From NCBI RefSeq assembly GCF_011045035.1, contig NZ_JAALAA010000001.1:62001-126000 (forward strand): a stretch of DNA of 64,000 nucleotides, given 5' to 3'. The position numbers and the translations under genes were made by a program. The notes beneath the pieces were generated by a model. That model was given only the letters and a program-made list of their open reading frames with translations. It did no database searches and had not been told where the DNA came from. How positions within the stretch are numbered: position 1 is the first letter of the stretch; every line of letters begins with the position of its first letter. The DNA comes from Nocardioides turkmenicus (GTDB lineage Bacteria; Actinomycetota; Actinomycetes; Propionibacteriales; Nocardioidaceae). This document shows positions 26,582 to 34,174 of the stretch, piece by piece.

Positions 26582-26641
26582 TCTGCCAGATCGGACCAGC
26601 CTTTACCGCTTGCAGCTAGGCAATCTGACTACCATCGAGTC

Positions 26642-27112
26642 ATGAACCTCGATGACCTCGACGTCACTCTCCTGGAGACGCTGCACGCCCATCCTCGCGT
26701 CGGCGACCTCGAGCTCTCCCGGGTTGCCGGCGTCGCTCGCGCCACGGTGCAGAGCCGGCTGCGCAAGATGGCCGAGGCCGGCGTGATCCGCGACTGGGCA
26801 CCGACGATCGACCCTGCCGCGGCCGGCCACGCGGTCCAGGCGTTCGTGACGCTGGAGATCTCCCAGGGCGCACTCGAGGACGTACGCCGCGACCTCGCCG
26901 AGATCCCCGAGGTGCTGGAGGCGTACGTCACGACCGGGTCGTTCGACGTCTTCTGCAAGGTCGCGACCGGGTCGCACGCGAAGCTCCAGGAGGTGCTCGT
27001 CCGCATCGACCAGTCCCACGCCGTCGTCCGCTCGACCAGCGTGGTCGCCCTCTCCACCCTGATCGAGCCGCGTACACTCGATCTGCTGCGCACCGGAGCC
27101 AGGAGCCGCTGA
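26642..27112 (+). CDS. Lrp/AsnC-family transcriptional regulator
   Basis: A 156-residue feast/famine regulator. The N-terminal helix-turn-helix runs through LLETLHAHPRVGDLELSRVA and ARATVQSRLRKMAEAGVIRD; the RAM effector domain follows (VQAFVTLEISQGALEDVRRD, then VTTGSFDVFCKVATGS). Length is standard. It is divergent from hpd and probably senses an aromatic amino acid such as tyrosine to control hpd and perhaps the distant hmgA operon; the link is inferred from position only. Confidence 0.92.
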   Translation: MNLDDLDVTLLETLHAHPRVGDLELSRVAGVARATVQSRLRKMAEAGVIRDWAPTIDPAAAGHAVQAFVTLEISQGALEDVRRDLAEIPEVLEAYVTTGSFDVFCKVATGSHAKLQEVLVRIDQSHAVVRSTSVVALSTLIEPRTLDLLRTGARSR

Positions 27113-27137
27113 GGAACGCCCCGACTTCCTGGGTCCC

Positions 27138-27153
27138 ATCGACATCCGTCAAT
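27138..27153. promoter_or_regulatory. ArsR-type operator-like sequence upstream of the aquaporin gene
   Basis: ATCGAC-ATCC-GTCAAT, an imperfect 6-4-6 inverted repeat, resembles ArsR/SmtB operators of Actinobacteria. It is nested in a wider repeat, TCGACAT (27139-27145) with ATGTCGA (27162-27168). It lies 47 nt before the aquaporin start. No arsR gene is in the window. Confidence 0.4.
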
Positions 27154-27199
27154 ATAGGCACATGTCGAATCCCAAGGTGCTCCTTCAGGGTGGGGCCGC

Positions 27200-27934
27200 A
27201 TGACCGACCTGGCCAGGCGGCTGTTCGCCGAGTTCACGGGCACCGCGCTGCTGGTCGCCGTCGTGGTCGGCTCGGGCATCGCCGCCGAGCAGCTCTCCCC
27301 CGGCGACGTCGGCCTCCAGCTCCTGGAGAACTCCCTGGCGACCGTCTTCGGTCTGGCGACCCTGATCCTCCTCTTCGGCCCGGTCTCCGGCGCTCACTTC
27401 AACCCGGTGGTCTCGCTCGCGGACTGGTTCCTCGGCCGCCGCGACGGCACCGGCCTGACCCTGCCCGAGACCGGTGCGTACGCGTTCGCGCAGTGCACGG
27501 GCGGGATCGCCGGTGCCGTCGTGGCCAACCTGATGTTCGACGTCGAGACGGCCCTGTCGGCCAAGGACCGAGCCACCGGTCCCCACCTGCTCGCCGAGGT
27601 CGTGGCCACCGCCAGCCTGGTCGCGCTGATCTTCGCCCTGGTCCGCACCGGACGCGCGACCCTCGCCGCCCCGGCGGTCGGTGCCTACATCGGCGCCGCC
27701 TACTGGTTCACCAGCTCCACCAGCTTCGCCAACCCGGCGGTCACGGTCGGCCGGATCTTCTCCGACACCTTCGCCGGGATCGCCCCGGGCAGCGCCCCGC
27801 CGTTCATCCTCGCCCAGGTGGCCGGAGCCGCCGTCGGCGTACTCCTGGTGCTGGTGCTCTATCCCGAGCCCTCCGGCGAGGCAGCTCCGACGAGCACGTC
27901 ACGAGTCCCTGGGGAGCTCGACCGAGACGCGTAG
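27200..27934 (+). CDS. MIP-family aquaporin/aquaglyceroporin
   Basis: A 244-residue channel with six predicted helices. The two pore boxes are HFNPVVS (after GPVSGA) and FANPAVTVGR, so both NPA-type motifs are present with the first changed to NPV. Such variants with FAEFTGTALLV at the start are common in actinobacterial arsenic clusters, where they pass arsenite or methylated arsenicals; no ars genes are adjacent here, only a possible ArsR-type operator upstream. The Pro/Ser-rich tail overlaps the convergent vanS-like gene by 36 nt at the 3' ends. The transported solute is uncertain. Confidence 0.85.
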   Translation: MTDLARRLFAEFTGTALLVAVVVGSGIAAEQLSPGDVGLQLLENSLATVFGLATLILLFGPVSGAHFNPVVSLADWFLGRRDGTGLTLPETGAYAFAQCTGGIAGAVVANLMFDVETALSAKDRATGPHLLAEVVATASLVALIFALVRTGRATLAAPAVGAYIGAAYWFTSSTSFANPAVTVGRIFSDTFAGIAPGSAPPFILAQVAGAAVGVLLVLVLYPEPSGEAAPTSTSRVPGELDRDA

Positions 27935-28984
27935 GCCGCCGCCGGGGCGGGCGAGGACGGCGAGGTTGCCGTCGTGGGCGCGGGTGATGCTCTTGACGAT
28001 CGCCAAGCCCAGCCCGACACCGGCGTGGTCGCCGTGGATGCGCTGGGTGCCTCGCTGGAACGGCTCGGTGAGCGTGGCGACGAGCTCACGGGAGAGCTTC
28101 TCGCCGGTGTTGGCGACGGTGAGGACCACGCTCCGCTCGCCGGTGGCGACGGTGACCGAGACCGTGCCGCCCTCGGGCAGGTTGTGGACGATCGCGTTGT
28201 GGATCAGGTTGGTCGCGACCTGCAGCAGCAGCGCGGGCGAGCCGCTGACCGAGGCCGGGTCACCCGAGGTCTCGATCTGCACCCCGCGCTGCTCGGCGAG
28301 CGGCAACAGTGTCTCGACCGCCTCCTCGGTGACCAGCGACAGGTCGACCTGCTCCCGGGCGAAGGAGCGCTGGTCGGCACGGCTGAGCACGAGCAGCGCC
28401 TCGGTGAGATCGATCGCCCGGGAGTTGATCAGCCTCAGCCGCCCGAGGAGCTCGTCGACGTCGCGGTTCGGGTCGTTCGCGGCGACGTCGAGCAGGGTCT
28501 GGGTGATGGCGAGGGGCGTACGCAGCTCGTGGGACGCGTTGGCCGCGAACCGCTGCTGCTCGGCCACCTGGGACTCGAGCTTCGCGAGCATGTCGTCGAA
28601 GCCGTCGGCCAGCTCGCGGAACTCGTCACCGGGACCGTCGAGGGCGATCCGATGCGAGAGCGACCCGGTCGCCGCCGTCCGGGTGGCCTCGGTGATCTTC
28701 GTCAGCGGCGCGAGCATCCGCCCGGCGAGGATCCAGCCTCCCACCAGCCCGAACACGAGCAGGAATGCCATCATGGTCGCGGCCCGCGGGGCGAAGGCGC
28801 GCTCGAGGTCGGAGCGGTTCGGGACGAAGGGCGCGCCCGGCCGGCCGGCCTGGTCCGGCCATTCCAGCCACACCCCGTCGGGGACGTACCGGAGCAGGAA
28901 GACCCAGACGACGGCGAGCATCAGGACGCCGGTGAGCACGATGACGCCGGCATAGCTCAACGTGAGCTTGAGCCGGACGCTCAT
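27899..28984 (-). CDS. vanS: Sensor histidine kinase, probable VanS
   Basis: A 361-residue membrane kinase. Helix 1 spans about residues 8-31, followed by a short extracytoplasmic loop of ~38 residues, helix 2 about 71-90, a HAMP linker, the phospho-acceptor His152 in FAANASHELRTPLAITQ, and the ATPase domain with N-box NLIHNAIVHN and G-box GVGLGLAIVK. The small sensor loop fits VanS-type kinases that sense glycopeptide or lipid II directly. It follows the response regulator on the same strand, which is divergent from a vanK-type gene; the rest of a vanHAX system lies 11 kb away. I start at ATG 28984; an in-frame ATG at 29008 would overlap the regulator gene. The VanS name rests on context. 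Confidence 0.75.
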   Translation of the reverse strand: MSVRLKLTLSYAGVIVLTGVLMLAVVWVFLLRYVPDGVWLEWPDQAGRPGAPFVPNRSDLERAFAPRAATMMAFLLVFGLVGGWILAGRMLAPLTKITEATRTAATGSLSHRIALDGPGDEFRELADGFDDMLAKLESQVAEQQRFAANASHELRTPLAITQTLLDVAANDPNRDVDELLGRLRLINSRAIDLTEALLVLSRADQRSFAREQVDLSLVTEEAVETLLPLAEQRGVQIETSGDPASVSGSPALLLQVATNLIHNAIVHNLPEGGTVSVTVATGERSVVLTVANTGEKLSRELVATLTEPFQRGTQRIHGDHAGVGLGLAIVKSITRAHDGNLAVLARPGGGLRVSVELPRDS

Positions 28985-28994
28985 CCCCGGGCGT

Positions 28995-29660
28995 CTAGGA
29001 GTCGACATCGATGCGGTATCCGACTCCGGGCACGGTCGCGATGATCGCAGGCTCGCCGAGCCGCTTGCGCAGGGCGGAGACGGTGATGCGTACGGCGTTG
29101 GTGAACGGGTCGGCATTCTCGTCCCACGCCCGCTCCAGCAGCTCCTCGGCGCTGACCACGCCGCCCTCGGCGGAGACGAGCACCTCGAGCACCGCGAACT
29201 GCTTGCGGGTCAGCGCGACGTAGCGGCCGTCACGGTAGACCTCGCGCCGGAACGGGTCGACCCGCAGCCCGGCGATCTCCCGCACCGGCGGCCGGTTGTG
29301 GGCGCGCCGCCTGTCGAGCGCCCGCAGCCGCAGCACCAGCTCGCGCAGCTCGAACGGCTTGGTCAGGTAGTCGTCGGCGCCGAGCTCGAAACCGGAGGCC
29401 TTGTCGTCGAGCCGGTCGGCCGCGGTGAGCATCAGGATCGGCATCCCGGTGCCGGCGGCGACGATGCGCTTGGCGATCTCGTCGCCGGAGGGTCCGGGGA
29501 TGTCGCGGTCGAGCACCGCGATGTCGTAGGCGTTGACGCTCAGCATCTCCAGGGCGGTGTCGCCGTCACCGGCGATGTCGGCCGCGATCGCCTCCAGCCG
29601 CAGCCCGTCCCGGATCGCTCCCGCCATCAACGGCTCGTCCTCGACCACCAGCACCCGCAT
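28995..29660 (-). CDS. vanR: OmpR-family response regulator, probable VanR
   Basis: A 221-residue regulator. The receiver domain has the acidic pocket VVEDEP, the phospho-acceptor Asp51 in IAVLDRDIPGPSG and Lys101 in YLTKPFELREL. The winged-helix domain has VALTRKQFAVLEVLVSAEGG and VSALRKRLGEPAIIATVPGV. ATG 29660 (MRVLVVEDEP) is chosen because of an AGGAT upstream; an ATG 9 nt earlier is possible. It is divergent from the FemX/vanK gene, and the gap contains one copy of TATCG-N6-TATCG, a direct repeat with 11-bp periodicity as expected for an OmpR-type dimer. The same element flanks vanH and murF. Confidence 0.8.
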   Translation of the reverse strand: MRVLVVEDEPLMAGAIRDGLRLEAIAADIAGDGDTALEMLSVNAYDIAVLDRDIPGPSGDEIAKRIVAAGTGMPILMLTAADRLDDKASGFELGADDYLTKPFELRELVLRLRALDRRRAHNRPPVREIAGLRVDPFRREVYRDGRYVALTRKQFAVLEVLVSAEGGVVSAEELLERAWDENADPFTNAVRITVSALRKRLGEPAIIATVPGVGYRIDVDS

Positions 29661-29684
29661 GCTCTGCATCCTAGGTCGCTGACA

Positions 29685-29713
29685 TATCGCCGACGTATCG
29701 GAAATGCCATACG
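29685..29713 (+). promoter_or_regulatory. Candidate VanR box and promoter facing vanK
   Basis: TATCG (29685-29689), 6 nt, TATCG (29696-29700), 8 nt, ATACG (29709-29713). Identical composite elements with identical spacing face vanH (40451-40479) and, inverted, murF (40447-40419). The direct repeat has an 11-bp period typical of OmpR-family binding; ATACG may lie in or beside the -10 element. Confidence 0.75.
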
Positions 29714-29746
29714 CCCTGACGACATCGCGACGGGTTGACTGGCACG

Positions 29747-30877
29747 GTGACCTTCACCGTCAGACCGATCAGTCCCGCCGAGCACCTCGCCCACGTCCGG
29801 TCGCGGCGGTCGGTCAGCTTCCTGCAGACCCCGGCGTGGGCAGACGTGAAGACCGAGTGGCGCAGCGAGTCGCTGGGCTGGTACGCCGGCGACCAGCTCG
29901 CCGGGGCCGGGCTGGTGCTGCACCGGCCGGTGCCGCGGCTGGGCCACACGCTGGCCTATCTGCCCTGGGGCCCGGACATCGACTGGACCGGCGGCCTCAC
30001 CGTCTGGTTCCCGCCACTGGTCTCCTACCTGCGGTCGCAGGGTGCCTTCGCGATCCGGATCGCTCCCCCGGTGCCGACCGACACCTGGAGCGCAACGCAG
30101 GTGAAGGAGGGCATCGCCGACCCCGAGGTCACGCGGCTCACCGACCTGCCCGGGCGGCCCGACCCGGTCGGCGCCGAGGTGACCCGGTATCTCCGCGACT
30201 CCGGCTGGATCCCGCAGAACCCCGAGGACGGGTTCGGGGCGGGGCAGCCGCAGTTCACGTACGAGATCCGGCTGCGGCACCCGGACGGAACCGCCCGTTC
30301 CGAGGACGACGTGCTCCGGGGCATGAACCAGCTGTGGCGGCGCAACATCAAGAAGGCCGCGAAAGCAGGCGTCGAGGTCACCACCTCCGCCGGCGGCGAG
30401 GACCTGAAGGCTTTCCACGATCTGTACGTGCACACCGCCGAGCGTGACCGGTTCACGCCGCGGCCGCTGGCCTACTTCGAGACGATGTTCGCCGCGCTGT
30501 CCGCCGAGGAAACGGGGAGGGTTGCGCTCTATCTCGCCCGCCACGACGGCGACCTGGTGGCAGCGACGATCTATGTCCGCGTCGGAGGCTATGCCTGGTA
30601 CGTCTACGGCGCCTCGTCGACGGAGAAGCGGGACGTACGTGGCTCCAACGCCTGTCAGTGGGCGATGATCCGCGACTCGCTGGCCGCCGGCTGCGACGTC
30701 TACGACCTGCGGGGCATCACCCCGACCCTGTCCGCCGAGGACCCGCACGTCGGGCTCATCCAGTTCAAGGTCGGCACCGGCGGGGAGGCGGTGAGGTACG
30801 TCGGTGAGTGGGACCTGCCGCTGCGGCCGATCCTCTACCGCGCGTTCGACCTCTACATGCGACGGCGGAGCCGATGA
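29747..30877 (+). CDS. vanK: FemX/VanK-type aminoacyltransferase (FemAB family, GNAT fold)
   Basis: Adds the first interpeptide-bridge amino acid to a peptidoglycan precursor. In glycopeptide-resistant Streptomyces VanK replaces FemX because it accepts precursors ending in D-lactate. The 376-residue protein starts at GTG 29747 (MTFTVRPISPAEHL), which gives the usual FemX N-terminus; a TTG 12 nt earlier is possible. It shows FLQTPAWADVKTEWRSESLG, the PWGPDIDW motif, NQLWRRNIKKAAKAGVEV with basic residues, and WYVYGASSTEKR in the second GNAT domain. Followed after 46 nt by vanZ. A VanR-box-like element directs transcription toward it. Sequence alone cannot fully separate FemX from VanK; context favours VanK. 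Confidence 0.8.
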   Translation: MTFTVRPISPAEHLAHVRSRRSVSFLQTPAWADVKTEWRSESLGWYAGDQLAGAGLVLHRPVPRLGHTLAYLPWGPDIDWTGGLTVWFPPLVSYLRSQGAFAIRIAPPVPTDTWSATQVKEGIADPEVTRLTDLPGRPDPVGAEVTRYLRDSGWIPQNPEDGFGAGQPQFTYEIRLRHPDGTARSEDDVLRGMNQLWRRNIKKAAKAGVEVTTSAGGEDLKAFHDLYVHTAERDRFTPRPLAYFETMFAALSAEETGRVALYLARHDGDLVAATIYVRVGGYAWYVYGASSTEKRDVRGSNACQWAMIRDSLAAGCDVYDLRGITPTLSAEDPHVGLIQFKVGTGGEAVRYVGEWDLPLRPILYRAFDLYMRRRSR

Positions 30878-30923
30878 CGGCATCGATGACGGAGTCGATC
30901 AGGAAGATCAGGGAGGACCTCGG

Positions 30924-31505
30924 ATGATCGTGAACGAATCGGGCGCGCTTACGGAGACCGGCATCGTCGTACTGACGGTGCTGGCCTTCCCGGTGGCCAT
31001 GCTGGCGGTGCCCGTGCTGGCCGTGGTGCGCCGGGTCTTCGGCGTCGCCTGGCGGCAGGCCTGGCGCCACTCGTTGGCGGAGGTCGCCATCGTCTACGGC
31101 ACCGTGCCGGGTGTGGCGCTGACGTTGCTGCCCGGCAACAACGGCATCCTGTCGGGCAACGTGAGCCTGGTGCCCTTCGAGGACATGTCGACCATGGGTC
31201 CCATCGGCCTGGTCGGCAACCTGCTGATCTTCGGTGCGCTGGGCTTCTTCGGCCCCATCCGCTTCCCCGCCCTCCGCTCGGTGTGGCGGGTCCTGCTCCT
31301 GGCCGGCGCAGCCTCGGTGTCGATCGAGGTCCTGCAACACCTGTTGCCCCTCGGCCGGGTCTCCTCGGTCGACGACGTCATCCTCAACGCCGGCGGCGCC
31401 ACCGCCGCCGCGATCCTGTCGTGGCCGTGGTGGCGCCGCCGTGTTCTCACACCTGCGCCGAACGTGGTGGCCAGCAACAGCGATGGCCTGGTGCGGTCGG
31501 TGTGA
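30924..31505 (+). CDS. vanZ: VanZ-family membrane protein
   Basis: A 193-residue protein with about four or five membrane helices. VanZ features are VSLVPFED after the first periplasmic part, a central helix with GNLLIFGALGFFGPI, and LEVLQHLLP-like SIEVLQHLLPLGRVSSVDDV followed by NAGGATAAAIL; these acidic and proline residues are the most conserved in the family. VanZ proteins give low-level teicoplanin or lipoglycopeptide resistance by reducing drug binding at the cell surface. AGGGAGGA precedes ATG 30924. It is downstream of vanK in the same operon; its stop codon lies inside a strong terminator hairpin. Confidence 0.9.
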   Translation: MIVNESGALTETGIVVLTVLAFPVAMLAVPVLAVVRRVFGVAWRQAWRHSLAEVAIVYGTVPGVALTLLPGNNGILSGNVSLVPFEDMSTMGPIGLVGNLLIFGALGFFGPIRFPALRSVWRVLLLAGAASVSIEVLQHLLPLGRVSSVDDVILNAGGATAAAILSWPWWRRRVLTPAPNVVASNSDGLVRSV

Positions 31506-31518
31506 CCGCACCAGGCCA
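31484..31518 (+). terminator. Terminator overlapping the vanZ stop codon
   Basis: TGGCCTGGTGCGGTC at 31484-31498 is perfectly complementary to GACCGCACCAGGCCA at 31504-31518 around a 5-nt loop. The TGA stop is at 31503-31505, in loop and stem. It marks the 3' end of the vanK-vanZ operon and the left border of the inserted region. Confidence 0.85.
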
Positions 31519-31557
31519 CGTGGTGGCTATGCCTGGATAGCGAATTCCGTAGCAGGC

Positions 31558-32298
31558 CTAGCTCGGAGGAGACTTGCTCGGCCGTCGGTCAGGATGACGG
31601 AGTAGATCGTCGACGTACTCCGCGAGCGGGACCGGGCCGCTGGCCATGAGGCCCAGCGGAACCTGAATCTCGGTGTCACGCCCGGAAATGAGCACCTGAA
31701 CCTTCTGCTCGGGGGTGATCTCGACCCTGTCCAGCTCATCCCACCGTGCCGACCATGAGCGGCGATAGCCGTGGTACGTCACCACGTCGTGTGTCAGGAC
31801 CAGGCGATTCAGCCTGTACTTGCCCAGCATCACCATCACGAGCACTGGAAGGCACGCCAGCGCGACAAGGAACGAGACGCCGAACATCGACGCCGACCCT
31901 TCCTCGACCCCGTCGCGGAAGACCGCCACGCCAAGCGCGACCGGATAGAAGATGATGCCGACCAGCGCTATCAGCAGCGCGAGCGCGAAAAACCGTGACC
32001 CTCGCAGCACGACCTCACCCGGATTCTCGTCCCTCACGAGGACCTTGGAACGGCGGCGTGCCATGCTCCGCACCAGCGCAGCGGTCGGAAGCAGGAGGAC
32101 AGCGGCCATCAGCACTGCAGCGATCCGAGCTGGGGTCGAACCGGAGATCCAGAGGACCCAGAGGCCGAGTCCGAGGCCCGCGCTCGCCAGCGCGATGAGT
32201 GCGTAGACGCGAATCACCGACTTCGACAGGACAGGTGGCGCGACGAACCGCCCGTTCGGGTTTCCTCGCGCTGCGTCAATCCCAGAATGTGATGGCAT
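31558..32298 (-). CDS. Multi-pass membrane protein with PH-like cytoplasmic tail; possible immunity protein
   Basis: A 246-residue protein I do not recognise. Four hydrophobic segments can be seen: VIRVYALIALASAGLGLGL, IAAVLMAAVLLLPTAALV, FFALALLIALVGIIFYPVAL and MFGVSFLVALACLPVLVMVM. A C-terminal region of beta-strands (HDVVTYHGYRRSWSARWDEL, then VQVLISGRDTEIQVPLG) looks like a bacterial PH domain. ATG 32298 has GGAGG upstream and overlaps the end of the preceding WXG100-like gene by 23 nt, so the two are translated together. Being the last gene after an exported WXG-type protein with a hydrophobic C-terminus, it could be its immunity factor; that is inference. Confidence 0.7.
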   Translation of the reverse strand: MPSHSGIDAARGNPNGRFVAPPVLSKSVIRVYALIALASAGLGLGLWVLWISGSTPARIAAVLMAAVLLLPTAALVRSMARRRSKVLVRDENPGEVVLRGSRFFALALLIALVGIIFYPVALGVAVFRDGVEEGSASMFGVSFLVALACLPVLVMVMLGKYRLNRLVLTHDVVTYHGYRRSWSARWDELDRVEITPEQKVQVLISGRDTEIQVPLGLMASGPVPLAEYVDDLLRHPDRRPSKSPPS

Positions 32299-33436
32299 CG
32301 CCCACAGCCTCCAGACCATCATCAATCTTCTCGCGGGTCTCATCTGACACCCAGTTCTCATAAGCGTATTCGGCCCCAAGACCAACAACGACACCCACCG
32401 CAGCCGCTCCAGCCGCGACAGCGATGACTGGTGCGCCGACGCCGATCAGAGCGGCACCACCGACGACTGCGGCGGCACCGAGGGCACCACCGGCTACACC
32501 GGCAGCTTCACCGACGATGACCTTCGACGGAGACTCGCCGTTGGCGATCTCCGCGCCGGCGAAACCGATGGAGGCGACCGTTCCGATCACGGGAAGCCGG
32601 CGGGCGACACGCTCGGCGCCTTCGCCCAGGGCGTCCAGGCCTCGCGCCGTGGCGCGGTTGCCTCGTACGTCGGTCGCTTCACCGGCGGCTCGCCGGCCCG
32701 GGTGTCCCGAGCGACGGTTCCTGACGGCCTCGTCAGCCTCTCTGCGCAAGCGGTCCGCCTCGGCGCGGGTGTGGTTGGCGTACTTGGTCAGCCGGCGCTC
32801 GTTGGTGTCGAAGTACATCCCTGTCATCGCCGGCGGGAGCTTCTTGATGGCGGCGATCACCACATCCAACGGCGACGGACCGTCGACCGTGCTCCAGAAC
32901 TTCTTGAGGTTCGAGTCGACCCAGTCCTGAAGGTCCTTGTTGTCGTCCTCGACCTCTTTGGCGATCTCGTTGTAGAGCTCGATCTTCTTGTTCTGCGCCT
33001 CGAACTTGGCGTTCTTCTGGTCCCAGGCAGCAGACTCCTCAGGCGTCGAACCAGCGGGAAGATCACCGGGAGACTCTGCGGGTGCCGGCTCGGTGATGAC
33101 CTCGCCCGACAGCGTCAGGCCTCCACCGGTTGCGCGAGTACGCCGATCCGCCATGCGGTTCTGCACGGCCTCGAGCTTGTAGGCGTACGCGTCGAACTTC
33201 TGGCCCGCTTCCTTCAGGTGCCCTTCCTGATGATCGGCCGCCTTGACGAGTTCGCTGCTCAGTCCGCTGTATGCCTCGCCGGACTCCCCCTCCCAGCCGT
33301 CGCGCGCTTTGGAACGAGCCCGCTGACTGTCCTCTCCGGCGTCGGCGACCGCGGACTTGAGAGTCTTCCCGAGGAAGTCGGCGGCGGAGCGGACCTGGGC
33401 GGGCTTGCCGGGTACATGGGTGTCGATGCCCGCCAT
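32276..33436 (-). CDS. WXG100-like protein with Gly/Ala-rich hydrophobic C-terminal region; candidate type VII-exported toxin
   Basis: A 386-residue protein in three parts. Residues ~1-100 form a helical WXG-like hairpin with the turn DGWEGESGEAYSGL. The middle (~100-260) is charged and coiled (IELYNEIAKEVEDDNKDLQD; ADRLRREADEAVRNRR). Residues ~280-365 are a Gly/Ala-rich hydrophobic stretch (GAAAVVGGAALIGVGAPVIA) followed by YENWVSDETREKIDDGLEAV. No signal peptide is present. This plan is shared with WXG/LXG substrates of type VII secretion whose C-termini insert in membranes. A small helical partner gene lies 2 nt upstream and a membrane protein gene overlaps downstream. Function is inferred from architecture only; no secretion genes are in the window. 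Confidence 0.75.
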   Translation of the reverse strand: MAGIDTHVPGKPAQVRSAADFLGKTLKSAVADAGEDSQRARSKARDGWEGESGEAYSGLSSELVKAADHQEGHLKEAGQKFDAYAYKLEAVQNRMADRRTRATGGGLTLSGEVITEPAPAESPGDLPAGSTPEESAAWDQKNAKFEAQNKKIELYNEIAKEVEDDNKDLQDWVDSNLKKFWSTVDGPSPLDVVIAAIKKLPPAMTGMYFDTNERRLTKYANHTRAEADRLRREADEAVRNRRSGHPGRRAAGEATDVRGNRATARGLDALGEGAERVARRLPVIGTVASIGFAGAEIANGESPSKVIVGEAAGVAGGALGAAAVVGGAALIGVGAPVIAVAAGAAAVGVVVGLGAEYAYENWVSDETREKIDDGLEAVGDAITFWD

Positions 33437-33438
33437 CG

Positions 33439-33756
33439 CTACCGACTCCTCGGGTGTTCGCCGCCGGGATTGAGGCTGGACTTGAGGCGCCGGAGCGGAC
33501 CAGCGGCCTCTTCGTCAGTCTGGTCCAGGTCCTTGACGACGCTGCTGACCATGTTCCTGACCGACTCGTTCGCGATCGACAGCTGATCGGCGTGTCCGGT
33601 CAACTGCGCCAGGATGTCACTGATCAGAGCCGACGCGATTCCTGCATCGACCGTTCCAGGCAAGCTGGATGCAGTCTTCTCGATGCCCGAGGCCGCCTCC
33701 TTGTGGAGGGTCGCGATCTGCGCGCCGTCACCTGGATCGATCCGTACCTTGCTCAC
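33439..33756 (-). CDS. Small helical protein, probable ESX/WXG-type partner
   Basis: A 105-residue all-helical protein (IATLHKEAASGIEKTASSLP; DILAQLTGHADQLSIANESV; NMVSSVVKDLDQTDEEAAGP) without cysteine or signal peptide. It ends 2 nt before the WXG100-like gene and its start overlaps the preceding gene by 4 nt. Size and position match the small helical partners that pair with WXG-domain effectors for type VII export. No WXG turn is visible in it, so the assignment is tentative. Confidence 0.7.
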   Translation of the reverse strand: MSKVRIDPGDGAQIATLHKEAASGIEKTASSLPGTVDAGIASALISDILAQLTGHADQLSIANESVRNMVSSVVKDLDQTDEEAAGPLRRLKSSLNPGGEHPRSR

Positions 33757-34007
33757 TGGGCATCCCGCCGCAGCTCGTCGGGCAGAGGCTGGTCGATGAC
33801 GATGACGTCATACGGGCTGACCTTGTTGAGCTCGTCGAGCTGATCGGTCTTGTAGAGGACCCAGGCCTGCTCGGATCCACAGCAGTCAGCCAGGCGATCC
33901 AGCGCGGTGTACGCGAGGAGCGCAACGCGCCCGTCGAGCAGGCGTCGCATCTCGATCTCGGCAGGCTCACCATTGAAGCCGCTACCCGGTGATGCGGGTA
34001 GGTACAT
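33753..34007 (-). CDS. SAV_915-like small protein
   Basis: An 84-residue protein resembling the actinobacterial SAV_915 family: an initial MYLPASPGSG, then RRLLDGRVALLAYTALDRLA, and a C-terminal strand YDVIVIDQPLPDEL. The function of the family is unknown; it recurs beside WXG100 and ESX-like genes. The stop overlaps the start of the next gene by 4 nt, making it the first gene of the four-gene minus-strand module ending at 31558. Confidence 0.7.
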   Translation of the reverse strand: MYLPASPGSGFNGEPAEIEMRRLLDGRVALLAYTALDRLADCCGSEQAWVLYKTDQLDELNKVSPYDVIVIDQPLPDELRRDAQ

Positions 34008-34174
34008 GACTGGCGGGATCGCCTGACGTGTCTGGCCTTCGGCTTGCGTGGAACTGTCCTCCCGAGATTGTGGGGTGCTCTGCTACTCCTACCGCGCTGG
34101 CTGCAATCTAAACGACCTCGAACAGTTCTTTACTTTGAGGAGCCGGTTGCCGCCAGCTTCGCTCGACGCGATCC

